A stretch of 64,000 bases of DNA. Source: Lottiidibacillus patelloidae. GTDB taxonomy: Bacteria; Bacillota; Bacilli; Bacillales; SA5d-4. The notes beneath the pieces are model-generated. The model was not told where the DNA came from. It did no database searches and saw only the letters and a list, made by a program, of their open reading frames with translations. Numbering within the stretch: position 1 is the stretch's first letter; the number at the start of each line of letters is the position of its first letter. This document shows positions 43,674-52,116 of the stretch, in pieces. The DNA lies in contig NZ_NPIA01000001.1 of the NCBI RefSeq assembly GCF_002262935.1, forward strand, positions 124,001-188,000, given 5' to 3'. Made by a program: the position numbers and the translations under genes.

Positions 43674-44747
43674 ATGGAAATGGAAAAGCAATTTCCGAAA
43701 ATTAGCGTAATCGACAATGATGGAAATTTAGTAGACGAGCAATATAAAGAACAATTAACAAAAGAGTTTGTTCAACAACTTTATACTCAAATTTTACGAG
43801 TACGTACGTTTGACCGCAAAGCGATATCTCTACAACGTCAAGGACGGTTAGGTACTTATGCTCCATTTGAAGGACAAGAAGCGGCACAAGTAGGTAGTGC
43901 GATGGCATTAGAGAAAGATGATTGGTTATTCCCAACATACCGTGATCATGCGGCAACAATGACGTTTGGCCACTCCTTACCAACAATATTCATTTATTGG
44001 AATGGTCGAGTGGAAGGATGCGTTCCACCAGAAGGGAAGAAAATTTTCCCACCAGCAGTACCAATTGCAACTCAATTACCACATGCAACAGGTGCAGCTT
44101 TAGCAGAAAAAAGAAGAGGAACAAAGAACGCTGCGATTTGTTATTTTGGTGATGGTGCGACATCGGAAGGTGACTTCCATGAAGGAATGAACTTTGCTAG
44201 TGTTTTCAAAGCGCCAGTCGTTTTCTTTAACCAAAACAATAGTTTTGCCATCTCTGTTCCAATAGAAAAGCAAATGAACTCAGAAACAATTGCTCAAAAA
44301 TCAGTAGCATACGGCATTCCAGGTGTGCGCGTAGACGGTAACGATATATTCGCTGTTTATTTTGAAACGAAAAAAGCGTTAGATCGTGCTCGTGCAGGTG
44401 AAGGTCCAACACTTATTGAAGCAGTTACGTGGCGCTATGGTGCTCACACTACTGCTGATGATCCGACAAAATACCGTGATCAATCACTAAGTGAGAAAAA
44501 ACGTAAAGAAAGTGATCCAGTTGTTCGTCTGCAACGCTTCATGCAAAAAGAAGGGTATTGGGAAGATGCATGGGCTACAGAAGTCCAAGAACAAATGAAT
44601 GCTGAAATCGAAGAAGCAGTAAAAGAAATGGAAGCTTATAAAGCTCCAGATGTGAATGATATGTTTGATTACGTATTTGAAAAGCCAACTTGGACGATTG
44701 AAGAACAGAAAAAAGAAATTATCGGAACGAATAGAGGTGACGCATAA
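43674..44747 (+). CDS. 2-oxoacid dehydrogenase complex E1 alpha (phenylpyruvate candidate)
   Basis: 357 residues, thiamine-diphosphate E1 alpha of the PdhA/BkdA type: LNRQ-like ISLQRQGRLGTYAPFEGQEA, the ThDP motif FGDGATSEGDFHEGMNFA and NNSFAISVP. The opening DNDGNLVDEQYKEQLTKE resembles PdhA. The usual substrate would be pyruvate or branched 2-oxoacids. The location 62 bases after phenylalanine dehydrogenase suggests phenylpyruvate. AGGGGTG lies 5 bases before ATG 43674. The stop overlaps the E1 beta start by one base. Confidence 0.88.
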   Translation: MEMEKQFPKISVIDNDGNLVDEQYKEQLTKEFVQQLYTQILRVRTFDRKAISLQRQGRLGTYAPFEGQEAAQVGSAMALEKDDWLFPTYRDHAATMTFGHSLPTIFIYWNGRVEGCVPPEGKKIFPPAVPIATQLPHATGAALAEKRRGTKNAAICYFGDGATSEGDFHEGMNFASVFKAPVVFFNQNNSFAISVPIEKQMNSETIAQKSVAYGIPGVRVDGNDIFAVYFETKKALDRARAGEGPTLIEAVTWRYGAHTTADDPTKYRDQSLSEKKRKESDPVVRLQRFMQKEGYWEDAWATEVQEQMNAEIEEAVKEMEAYKAPDVNDMFDYVFEKPTWTIEEQKKEIIGTNRGDA

Positions 44748-45745
44748 TGTCTACGACGACAAAAACGAATAAATTAACGTTAGTTCAAGCTGTAACAGAT
44801 GCTATGCGAGTGATGTTAAAGGAAAATGAAGAAGTTGTCGTGCTCGGAGAAGACGTAGGTAAAAACGGTGGTGTATTCCGTGCTACAGAAGGTCTACAAG
44901 AAGAGTTCGGAGAAGACCGAGTAATCGATACACCGCTAAGTGAAGCGGGAATTGCTGGTACGTCAATCGGTATGGCAATTAATGGCATGCGACCAATTGC
45001 AGAAATGCAGTTTTTAGGATTTATTTACCCTGCCTATGAACAAATTATGACTCATGCGTCACGTATTCGTATGCGTACAATGGGACGTTTTTCCGTACCT
45101 ATGGTTATTCGTGCACCTTATGGAGCGGGGATTCGCGCGCCAGAAATCCATTCTGATAGTGTGGAAACGCTATTTACTCATATGCCTGGAATTAAAGTAG
45201 TATGTCCGTCAAGCCCATATGATGCAAAGGGACTTTTAATAGCAAGTATCGAAGACCCAGATCCAGTACTATTTATGGAGTCAATGAGATGTTATCGTTC
45301 TACTCGTGAGGATGTTCCTGAAGGAAAATACACTGTAGAAATTGGTAAGGCAAAGCGTCTTTCAGAAGGGGAAGACGTATCAATCTTTGCTTGGGGTGCA
45401 ATGGTTCCAGTTGTCCAATCGGCAGCAGCAGATATGGAAAAAGAGCTAGGGATTACTTGCGATGTTATCGATTTACGAACTTTATATCCGTTAGATAAAG
45501 ATATGATTGCTGAAACTGTGCAAAAAACTGGCCGTGCTGTCATTGTCCATGAAGCGCATGCAACTGGTGGTGTAAGTAATGATGTTGCCTCAATCATTAA
45601 TGATACGTCATTCTTACATATGAGAGCACCTATTGAAAGAGTAACAGGTCCAGATGTACCAGTACCATTCTTTGCATTAGAAGAACACTATTTACCATCA
45701 CCTGAACGTGTCAAAAAAGCGATTAAAAAAGTAGTTGAATTTTAA
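44747..45745 (+). CDS. 2-oxoacid dehydrogenase complex E1 beta
   Basis: 332 residues of the transketolase-like E1 beta family: VLGEDVGKNGGVFRATEGL, DTPLSEAGIAGTSIGMA and IHSDSVETLFTHMPGIKVV. It forms the alpha2-beta2 decarboxylase with the preceding gene. TAATG overlap and GAGGTG within the E1 alpha end indicate coupled translation. The sequence is PdhB-like; the acceptor substrate is inferred only from context. Confidence 0.92.
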   Translation: MSTTTKTNKLTLVQAVTDAMRVMLKENEEVVVLGEDVGKNGGVFRATEGLQEEFGEDRVIDTPLSEAGIAGTSIGMAINGMRPIAEMQFLGFIYPAYEQIMTHASRIRMRTMGRFSVPMVIRAPYGAGIRAPEIHSDSVETLFTHMPGIKVVCPSSPYDAKGLLIASIEDPDPVLFMESMRCYRSTREDVPEGKYTVEIGKAKRLSEGEDVSIFAWGAMVPVVQSAAADMEKELGITCDVIDLRTLYPLDKDMIAETVQKTGRAVIVHEAHATGGVSNDVASIINDTSFLHMRAPIERVTGPDVPVPFFALEEHYLPSPERVKKAIKKVVEF

Positions 45746-45768
45746 ATTATATAGTTAGGAGGGGAATT

Positions 45769-47022
45769 ATGGTCGAAGTAAAATTACATGATATTGGTGA
45801 AGGAATGACTGAAGGCGAAATTGTTCACTACTTAGTAAAAGTTGGCGAAACAGTCAAAGTCGATCAACCTTTAGTTGAAGTCTCAACAGATAAGATGACA
45901 GCTGAACTACCTTCACCCGTAGCTGGTATCGTTGAAGAAATATTAATCGAAACGGGTACGACAATTAATGTCGGAACAACAGTTTTGAAAATAAAAGCAG
46001 AAGGCGCAGCGCAAATAAAGGAAGCTCCTGCTGAGGAAGCAGATAAAACAAAAAAAGCTGAACCTGCAACACAGAAGCCTGCAGTAAGTAGTGAGACAGT
46101 TTCTACAAAACAACGCTCAAAACGAGTGCTTGCTTCTCCTTATACTCGTAAAATAGCCCGTGAAAATGGTATCGATATTGAACAAATTCAAGGAACTGGT
46201 GCTGCTGGTCGAGTAATGGACGAAGATGTGTATCGTTTCATGGAGAACGGACCTGACAGTAATGTGGAAGAAACGAAAGCTCCTGCACTAAAGGAAACAG
46301 TCGAAGAGGTAGCACCTAAAATTGAGGCAACTCCAGAAATGATTCCGTTTAGAGGGCGTCGTAAACAAATTGCTAAAAAGATGACACATTCATTGTTTAC
46401 AATACCGCACGTAACGCACTTTGAAGAAATTGATATGACAGAGCTAATGGATTATCGAAAAGAGCTTAAAGAAATTGACGTTAGTATTTCTGTTGCCGCA
46501 TTCTTCTTAAAAGCTTTAGCTATCGCTTTAAAAGATTTCCCTGTTTTCAATGCGAAACTTGATGAAGAAAATGAGCAAATTAAACTGGAAAAAGTGTACA
46601 ATATCGGAATTGCAACTGACAGTGACGAGGGCTTAATTGTGCCTGTCGTACATCATGTTGATAAAAAGTCGTTGAAACAAATCCATGCTGAAATCAAGAC
46701 ATTAACGAAAAAAGCACAAGAAAATAAGCTGACGATGGATAATTTAACAGGTGGAACGTTTACTGTAAGTAATGTTGGTCCTTTGGGAAGCATCGGTGCT
46801 ACACCGATTATTAACCATCCTGAAACTGGCTTAATCGCTTTCCATAAAACAAAGAAAATGCCAGTTGTTAATGCTAATGATGAAATTGTTATTCGTTCAA
46901 TGATGAACTTATCGATGTCATTTGATCATCGTGTAGCAGATGGTGCTACAGCTGTAGCCTTTACAAATCGTTTTAAACAATTAATTGAAAACCCGAAATT
47001 ATTAATGCTGGAGCTGGTCTAA
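45769..47022 (+). CDS. Dihydrolipoamide acyltransferase E2
   Basis: 417 residues: one lipoyl domain with the lipoylated Lys42 (EVSTDKMTAELPS), an Ala/Pro/Lys linker, a peripheral-subunit-binding domain (ASPYTRKIARENGIDI...) near residues 122-155, a second linker and the catalytic domain ending in FDHRVADGA with His387. It transfers the acyl group to CoA; with phenylpyruvate as substrate the product is phenylacetyl-CoA. AGGAGGGG lies 4-5 bases before ATG. A single lipoyl domain suits the branched-chain type more than multi-lipoyl PDH. Confidence 0.92.
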   Translation: MVEVKLHDIGEGMTEGEIVHYLVKVGETVKVDQPLVEVSTDKMTAELPSPVAGIVEEILIETGTTINVGTTVLKIKAEGAAQIKEAPAEEADKTKKAEPATQKPAVSSETVSTKQRSKRVLASPYTRKIARENGIDIEQIQGTGAAGRVMDEDVYRFMENGPDSNVEETKAPALKETVEEVAPKIEATPEMIPFRGRRKQIAKKMTHSLFTIPHVTHFEEIDMTELMDYRKELKEIDVSISVAAFFLKALAIALKDFPVFNAKLDEENEQIKLEKVYNIGIATDSDEGLIVPVVHHVDKKSLKQIHAEIKTLTKKAQENKLTMDNLTGGTFTVSNVGPLGSIGATPIINHPETGLIAFHKTKKMPVVNANDEIVIRSMMNLSMSFDHRVADGATAVAFTNRFKQLIENPKLLMLELV

Positions 47023-47023
47023 A

Positions 47024-48451
47024 ATGGTCGTAGGAGAAATTACACAAGAGAGAGATTTAATTATCATTGGCGGCGGTCCTGGAGGCTATAATGCAGCAAT
47101 TCGTGCAGCTCAATTAGGTCTTGAGGTCACTCTAGTTGAAAAAGCAGACATCGGTGGTGTTTGCTTAAATAAAGGGTGCATTCCTTCGAAAGTGTATACG
47201 CATAGTGCAAGCAAGCTCGATGATATGAAAAATTTCAGCTCGCTTGGAATTGAAACTTCAAAACCAATGATGCATATCGACCAACTACAAGAATATAAAA
47301 ATTCTGTTGTAGAAAATTTGCGTAAAGGTGTAGAAGCACTTTGCAAAGCAAACAAAGTTGAAGTATTATCTGGAACAGCATCATTTTTAACTGAAGATAA
47401 AATTGGTGTGGAAGAAGGGCATAACTTTGATGTTTATAAATTTAAACATGCGATAATTGCTACTGGTAGTACGCCAATTTCTCCAGAAAATATTTCGATT
47501 GATAATACTCGTGTCTTTAACAGTCATTCTATCTTTGACTTAAAAGAGATTCCTGAGCATCTAGTTGTTTATGGAAGTGATTACATTGCGTTAGAGATTG
47601 CAATGAGTTTTCACCACTTTGGTGCTAAAGTTTCTTTCGTGCTTGATGAACAGAAGGATTCTTTCGAATTTGATGATTCGATTAATCGTGAATTGCAACG
47701 AATATTAAAGAAAGCAAAAATCAAACTTTATAAAAAGCATGAACTTTTAGCACAATCAGTAACCGAAAGTGAGATCTCCTTAACTTTACATAATGATAAA
47801 GGAGATGAGGTATCTGTAACAGGAACACACCTTTTTGTCTCATATAAAAATCAACCCAATTTGAATTCGTTAGGTATCGATCGTCTTAAGATGGAAGTTA
47901 ATGAAGACGGTTTTATCATAACGGATAATCAAGCAAGAACTTCCATTGGTAACATTTTTGCAATTGGAGATGTAACAGAAGGTAAGCAGCTAGCTGTAAA
48001 GGCAATTAAACAAGGAAAAGTAGCCGCTGAAGCGATTGCCGGGCAAACTCCTGAAGTAGATTTAACATTTATTCCAACTGTTGTTCATACGACACCGCCT
48101 ATTGCAACTGTAGGACTTACTGAAGCAGAAGCAAAAGAGGCAGGACATAATGTTAAGGTAAGCCAGTTTTCGTTGTCAGGTAACGGCTATGCTACAATTT
48201 TAGGAAAGAAAGATGGCTTTGCTAAAATCGTTACTGACCAGGACACAGAAGTAATAGTTGGAGTCCATGTGATTGGTGCTGGAGCAGTCGAGTTAATTAC
48301 GAGTGGTTCAATTGCACTAGAAATGGTCGCTAGAGAAGAGGATATGACTTTCCCATTATATCCTCATCCAAGTATCAATGAAGGCTTGTTAGAAGCTGTT
48401 GAAGCATTAAAAGGGCAAGCAATTCACTTACCACCTACAAAACAAAAATAA
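47024..48451 (+). CDS. Dihydrolipoamide dehydrogenase E3
   Basis: 475 residues, FAD/NAD disulfide oxidoreductase. FAD loop IIGGGPGGYNAAIRAAQ, redox pair GVCLNKGCIPSK, and HPSINEGLLEA at the C-terminus with the active His. It reoxidises the lipoyl group and passes electrons to NAD. Its dedicated presence in this operon means the complex can be made without the housekeeping E3. ATG follows the E2 stop by one base. Last gene of the operon, ahead of a terminator. Confidence 0.94.
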   Translation: MVVGEITQERDLIIIGGGPGGYNAAIRAAQLGLEVTLVEKADIGGVCLNKGCIPSKVYTHSASKLDDMKNFSSLGIETSKPMMHIDQLQEYKNSVVENLRKGVEALCKANKVEVLSGTASFLTEDKIGVEEGHNFDVYKFKHAIIATGSTPISPENISIDNTRVFNSHSIFDLKEIPEHLVVYGSDYIALEIAMSFHHFGAKVSFVLDEQKDSFEFDDSINRELQRILKKAKIKLYKKHELLAQSVTESEISLTLHNDKGDEVSVTGTHLFVSYKNQPNLNSLGIDRLKMEVNEDGFIITDNQARTSIGNIFAIGDVTEGKQLAVKAIKQGKVAAEAIAGQTPEVDLTFIPTVVHTTPPIATVGLTEAEAKEAGHNVKVSQFSLSGNGYATILGKKDGFAKIVTDQDTEVIVGVHVIGAGAVELITSGSIALEMVAREEDMTFPLYPHPSINEGLLEAVEALKGQAIHLPPTKQK

Positions 48452-48460
48452 TTGTTAAAG

Positions 48461-48489
48461 CCACCTAAACTTTTAGGTGGTTTTTTTTC
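48461..48489 (+). terminator. Terminator of the phenylalanine/2-oxoacid dehydrogenase operon
   Basis: Stem CCACCTAA/TTAGGTGG, short loop, then a run of eight T. Confidence 0.9.
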
Positions 48490-48539
48490 GGTTCCCGAAG
48501 TAAAATATATTACAGAGTTTTATAAAGGGAGGAAAAATA

Positions 48540-49250
48540 GTGCATTCTCCACAAATAACTATGAATCAAAATAGTTCCTTCTTAACGGGAATAAAAGCTG
48601 GAATTAGTATTGCTATCGGCTATTTACCGATTGCCATTACTTTTGGTTTATTAAGCAAGTCGACGGGATTAAACTTTCTAGAAACAATTTCAATGAGTAT
48701 TTTTGTTTTTGCTGGTGCTGCGCAATACATAGCATTAAGTATGATCGCTGTTGGAACAACAGGACTTGAAATCGTTCTGACTACGTTTATCGTAAACATA
48801 CGCCATTTGTTAATGGGGATGTCCATCAATGAAAAATCATCGAAAGACCCTCTTATTTCAAAGCTTTTCTACTCTTTTGGCATAACTGATGAAACTTTTA
48901 CTGTAGCAATGACACAAAAAAACAGAGTTAGTAACGGATTTATGTTCGGTCTTATTACTATTTCTTATGGGAGTTGGGTCATTAATACCGGTGTAGGGTT
49001 TATTATAGGAGCAAATTTACCTGAAGTTTTACAAGAAAGTATGGGGATAGCTTTATTTGCAATGTTTATTGGCTTGTTAGTGCCAGCTGCTCGTAAAAAT
49101 GTAAAATATTTAACTTTGGCAACAGGGGCGGCAATATTAAATAGCTTATTTAGTTTATATATTAGTATGGGCTGGGCAATAGTATTAGCCACAGTTATTT
49201 CGGCTATTCTAATTGAATTGATCTGGAAAGGGGAGGTTGAAAGTGAGTAA
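48540..49250 (+). CDS. azlC: AzlC-family amino-acid permease
   Basis: 236 residues, about seven membrane helices; IGYLPIAITFGLLSKSTGL, SIFVFAGAAQYIALSMI and NIRHLLMGMS are AzlC stretches. AzlC with the small partner AzlD moves branched-chain amino acids and analogues such as azaleucine. Next to the phenylalanine operon, a related aromatic or branched substrate, or an export safety role, is conceivable. GTG start with GGGAGG 7 bases upstream. The stop overlaps the azlD start region by 8 bases. Confidence 0.9.
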   Translation: MHSPQITMNQNSSFLTGIKAGISIAIGYLPIAITFGLLSKSTGLNFLETISMSIFVFAGAAQYIALSMIAVGTTGLEIVLTTFIVNIRHLLMGMSINEKSSKDPLISKLFYSFGITDETFTVAMTQKNRVSNGFMFGLITISYGSWVINTGVGFIIGANLPEVLQESMGIALFAMFIGLLVPAARKNVKYLTLATGAAILNSLFSLYISMGWAIVLATVISAILIELIWKGEVESE

Positions 49251-49545
49251 TACGATGCTAATCATTGCCGGAATGGCAGTAGTTACTTATATACCACGAA
49301 TGCTTCCTTTCTTGTTTATGGATAAAATTAAAATCTCTCCTTTAGTTAAGCGAATTTTGCGTAATGTACCGTATGCGATGTTAGGGGCACTTATCTTCCC
49401 TGGCATATTGAATGTAAGTGAAGATATATATTTTGGCATTATCGGGGCTTGTACCGCACTTTTTCTAGCTTTTATGGGGTTAGACGTCATAATCGTTGTT
49501 TTGTTGACTATTGGAGTACTTAGTTGCTACTTATATTTGATTTAA
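49243..49545 (+). CDS. azlD: AzlD-family small permease subunit
   Basis: 100 residues, four membrane helices (AVVTYIPRMLPFLFMDKIK, GALIFPGIL, IVVLLTIGVLSCY). This is AzlD, the small partner of AzlC. GTG 49243 follows GGGGAGG by 6 bases and lies inside the last codons of azlC, so the two are coupled. It ends before the convergent phosphonate transporter and shares its terminator. Confidence 0.9.
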   Translation: MSNTMLIIAGMAVVTYIPRMLPFLFMDKIKISPLVKRILRNVPYAMLGALIFPGILNVSEDIYFGIIGACTALFLAFMGLDVIIVVLLTIGVLSCYLYLI

Positions 49546-49561
49546 AACTGAAGACCAAATA

Positions 49562-49607
49562 AAAAATAACCCTCGATTGTTTTCGCCAACAATTAAGGGT
49601 TATTTTT
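49562..49607. terminator. Bidirectional terminator between azlD and phn operon
   Basis: Outer stem AAAAATAACCCT/AGGGTTATTTTT and inner ATTGTT/AACAAT around a TTCGCC-type loop; U-runs on both strands. Confidence 0.9.
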
Positions 49608-49610
49608 AAA

Positions 49611-50417
49611 TTATACAATTTTCTTACGAAGGTAAGCACTTAGGAAGTCAATGATTGTAACAACAACGATAATTACAATTAAAATCATTCCAACTAATTC
49701 CCAGTCTCTCATCTGTGCCGCTATAATTAATGGTGCACCGATACCACCAGCACCTACGATACCTAGTACTGAAGATGCACGAACATCAATTTCAAATCGA
49801 TAGATCGCATAAGACGAACATTCAGGAATTACTTGAGGAATAACGCCATGCCAAATCGTTTGTAATTTGTTAGCTCCAGATGCTTCTAACGCTTCAACAA
49901 CACTCATATCAATTGATTCGATAACTTCTGAGTATAATTTACCTAGCATTCCAATTGAGTGTATTCCGATAGCCATAATACCTGCAATTGGACCTAGTCC
50001 AAACGAACCAACAAAGATAATTGCTAAAATAATTTCCGGGAATGCACGGATTGCATTTAAGATAAATTTACCAGTAGAAGAAAATTTACCACTCATATTT
50101 TTTGCAGCTAAAAATGCAAAAGGAACAGCTAAAAGAGCAGCGATTAATGTACCTGCATATGCGATAAAGATTGTTTCTACCATTTTTTCAATGATATATG
50201 GTAATTCTGCACGAACCTCTTCTATGAAGAAAGGATCCCAAAATAATCGTTTAAACATAGATCCGATCGTATTGTCATTACTTTTATAAGAGATATCTGT
50301 ATATTTAAAAGCGATAAAGTAAAGTACAGCTAAAATTGCTGTAACAAGAAAGAACTTTATCCAATATTTTTTTCGATTAGGATCTTTCATATATAAATAA
50401 TCTTGTTGCTTATCCAT
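49611..50417 (-). CDS. phnE: Phosphonate-type ABC transporter permease PhnE (2)
   Basis: 268 residues with about six helices and the permease EAA loop (VVEALEASGANKLQTIWHGVIPQVIPECS). It is the second of two PhnE paralogues that presumably form a heterodimer; they share the GAGGIGAPL-type ending. Start overlaps the upstream permease stop as TAATG. Last gene of phnD-phnC-phnE1-phnE2. The transporter may take up phosphonates, phosphite or phosphate esters. Confidence 0.92.
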   Translation of the reverse strand: MDKQQDYLYMKDPNRKKYWIKFFLVTAILAVLYFIAFKYTDISYKSNDNTIGSMFKRLFWDPFFIEEVRAELPYIIEKMVETIFIAYAGTLIAALLAVPFAFLAAKNMSGKFSSTGKFILNAIRAFPEIILAIIFVGSFGLGPIAGIMAIGIHSIGMLGKLYSEVIESIDMSVVEALEASGANKLQTIWHGVIPQVIPECSSYAIYRFEIDVRASSVLGIVGAGGIGAPLIIAAQMRDWELVGMILIVIIVVVTIIDFLSAYLRKKIV

Positions 50418-51223
50418 TATAACAATCTCTCCCTTATGCTAGCACTGATCGTGTCGATGATTACTACAGCAGCGAAAGTCATAAGGATAATCATCGATAC
50501 ATTTCCAAATTCATTGAAGTCTAAGTTTTTCTTTAGGATATGACCGATACCACCAGCACCTACTAGACCGAGAACAACGGAAGCTCGTACATTAATTTCT
50601 AATACATACAATGAGTATGAAGAATAATGTGGTAGAATTTGAGGCATTACTCCGAACCAAATAACCTGAAAGACATTTCCACCAGTTGCACGGATAGCTT
50701 CCAGTGGACCAGGGTCTACTGATTCTACCGTTTCACTAATTAATTTAGCTAAAATCCCTAAAGAGAAAATAAATAATGCACCAATACCGGAAATTGGACC
50801 AAGTCCAACAATACCTACTAATACTACAGCTAAGATTAGTTCGGGAATTGTACGTAATATGTTTAAGAAAAAGCGAACTCCAGTGTATAAATATTTATTT
50901 GTATTTATATTTGAAGCTGCTAAAAAAGCAAATGGTAAACAGAAAATGACTGCAAGAGTAGTAGAAATTAAGGCAATGTTCCAAGTTTCAACTAACTTCC
51001 CAATTACTTTATCCCAGTAACTCCAGTTAGGTGGGAATAAGTCATTTTTAAAGAAATCAATTGCATATGGCATACCAGTAACAATTTCGTAAATGCTTAA
51101 TTCAGTAAAATATGCTGAATAGGCATAAATACCTACGATAATTGTAAATATTAATGTCATAATTTGCTTGGATTTCTTTGATGTTATAGGTATTTTCTTT
51201 GGAGTAGTTTTAGATTTTGCCAT
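50417..51223 (-). CDS. phnE: Phosphonate-type ABC transporter permease PhnE (1)
   Basis: 268 residues, about six helices, EAA loop PLEAIRATGGNVFQVIWFGVMPQILPHYSS. It pairs with the downstream paralogue. The ATG overlaps the last base of the phnC stop (TAATG), so it is coupled to phnC. The N-terminus is basic (KSKTTPKKIPITSKKSKQ) and may be cytoplasmic. Confidence 0.92.
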   Translation of the reverse strand: MAKSKTTPKKIPITSKKSKQIMTLIFTIIVGIYAYSAYFTELSIYEIVTGMPYAIDFFKNDLFPPNWSYWDKVIGKLVETWNIALISTTLAVIFCLPFAFLAASNINTNKYLYTGVRFFLNILRTIPELILAVVLVGIVGLGPISGIGALFIFSLGILAKLISETVESVDPGPLEAIRATGGNVFQVIWFGVMPQILPHYSSYSLYVLEINVRASVVLGLVGAGGIGHILKKNLDFNEFGNVSMIILMTFAAVVIIDTISASIRERLL

Positions 51224-52035
51224 TACTTCTCCACTCCTGTATCAGTAGATGTGTTTTCTTCTTCATCCTCCAAGTTTCCACGAAGGTCATCTTCTTTAAT
51301 AGGACGTCCATAAATTTCTTCGAACGTCTTTTCAGTAACTTCGCTTGCAGGTCCGTCAAAGACAACCTCACCAGCTCTCATACCAATAATACGATCTGCA
51401 TATTCCATTGCCATGTCAATAAAGTGTAAGTTAACAATAGTAGTTATGTTATCTTCACGGTTAATACGTTTTAAGTCTTTCATAACAATGTGTGATGTTG
51501 GTGGGTCAAGACTTGCAACAGGCTCGTCCGCTAGGATTACTTTTGGTTGTTGAGTTAACGCACGCGCAATACTAACACGTTGCTGTTGTCCACCACTTAA
51601 TTGATCAGAACGAACATAAGCTTTTTCAGCAATTCCAACACGGTTTAAACTTTCCATCGCTAATCGAACGTCGGATTGTGGAAATAAGTTAAACATACTG
51701 CGAAACGTTCCAATATGACCTAAACGCCCAGTTAAAACATTCTTAAGTACAGTAGAACGTTTTACTAAGTTGTAATTTTGGAAGATCATCCCGATTTTTG
51801 TACGCAATTTGCGCATTTTCTTTTCATTAAATTTTAATGTATCTTCTCCGTCGATGAGTAATTCACCTTCGGTTGGTTTCACAAGTTGGTTAATACTACG
51901 AATTAATGTTGATTTACCCGCACCAGAAAGTCCGACAACAACAATAAATTCGCCATCATTAAATTTTAAGTTTACATTTTTAAGTCCTTGATGACCGTTT
52001 GGATAAGTTAGTGAGACATTGTTGAATTCAATCAT
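51223..52035 (-). CDS. phnC: Phosphonate-type ABC transporter ATP-binding protein PhnC
   Basis: 270 residues. Walker A GLSGAGKST, signature LSGGQQQRVSIARAL and Walker B VILADEPVASLDP are intact; MIFQNYNLVKRSTVLKNVLTGRLG is PhnC-like. The last ~30 residues are an acidic tail (EDDLRGNLEDEEENTSTDT) absent from many homologues. GAGGGG precedes ATG by 6 bases. It powers uptake through the two PhnE proteins. Confidence 0.94.
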   Translation of the reverse strand: MIEFNNVSLTYPNGHQGLKNVNLKFNDGEFIVVVGLSGAGKSTLIRSINQLVKPTEGELLIDGEDTLKFNEKKMRKLRTKIGMIFQNYNLVKRSTVLKNVLTGRLGHIGTFRSMFNLFPQSDVRLAMESLNRVGIAEKAYVRSDQLSGGQQQRVSIARALTQQPKVILADEPVASLDPPTSHIVMKDLKRINREDNITTIVNLHFIDMAMEYADRIIGMRAGEVVFDGPASEVTEKTFEEIYGRPIKEDDLRGNLEDEEENTSTDTGVEK

Positions 52036-52064
52036 GTTTTACCCCTCTTTTTTAAATGAATGAA

Positions 52065-52095
52065 AAGGGAGAAGTTTTCACTTCTCCCCTTTTAT
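52065..52095 (-). terminator. Hairpin between phnD and phnC
   Basis: 13-bp stem AAAAGGGAGAAGT/ACTTCTCCCCTTTT with one bulged base, a short loop and U residues on the minus strand. It lies inside the operon after phnD, where partial termination would give more binding protein than transporter. Confidence 0.75.
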
Positions 52096-52116
52096 TAAAT
52101 TGCTTAGAATATAATA

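Noticed and set aside
43674-48451. Housekeeping pyruvate dehydrogenase operon
   Set aside because: E1 is PdhA/PdhB-like, so this cannot be excluded. The single lipoyl domain in E2 and the neighbouring phenylalanine dehydrogenase and paa genes make a dedicated phenylpyruvate complex more likely.
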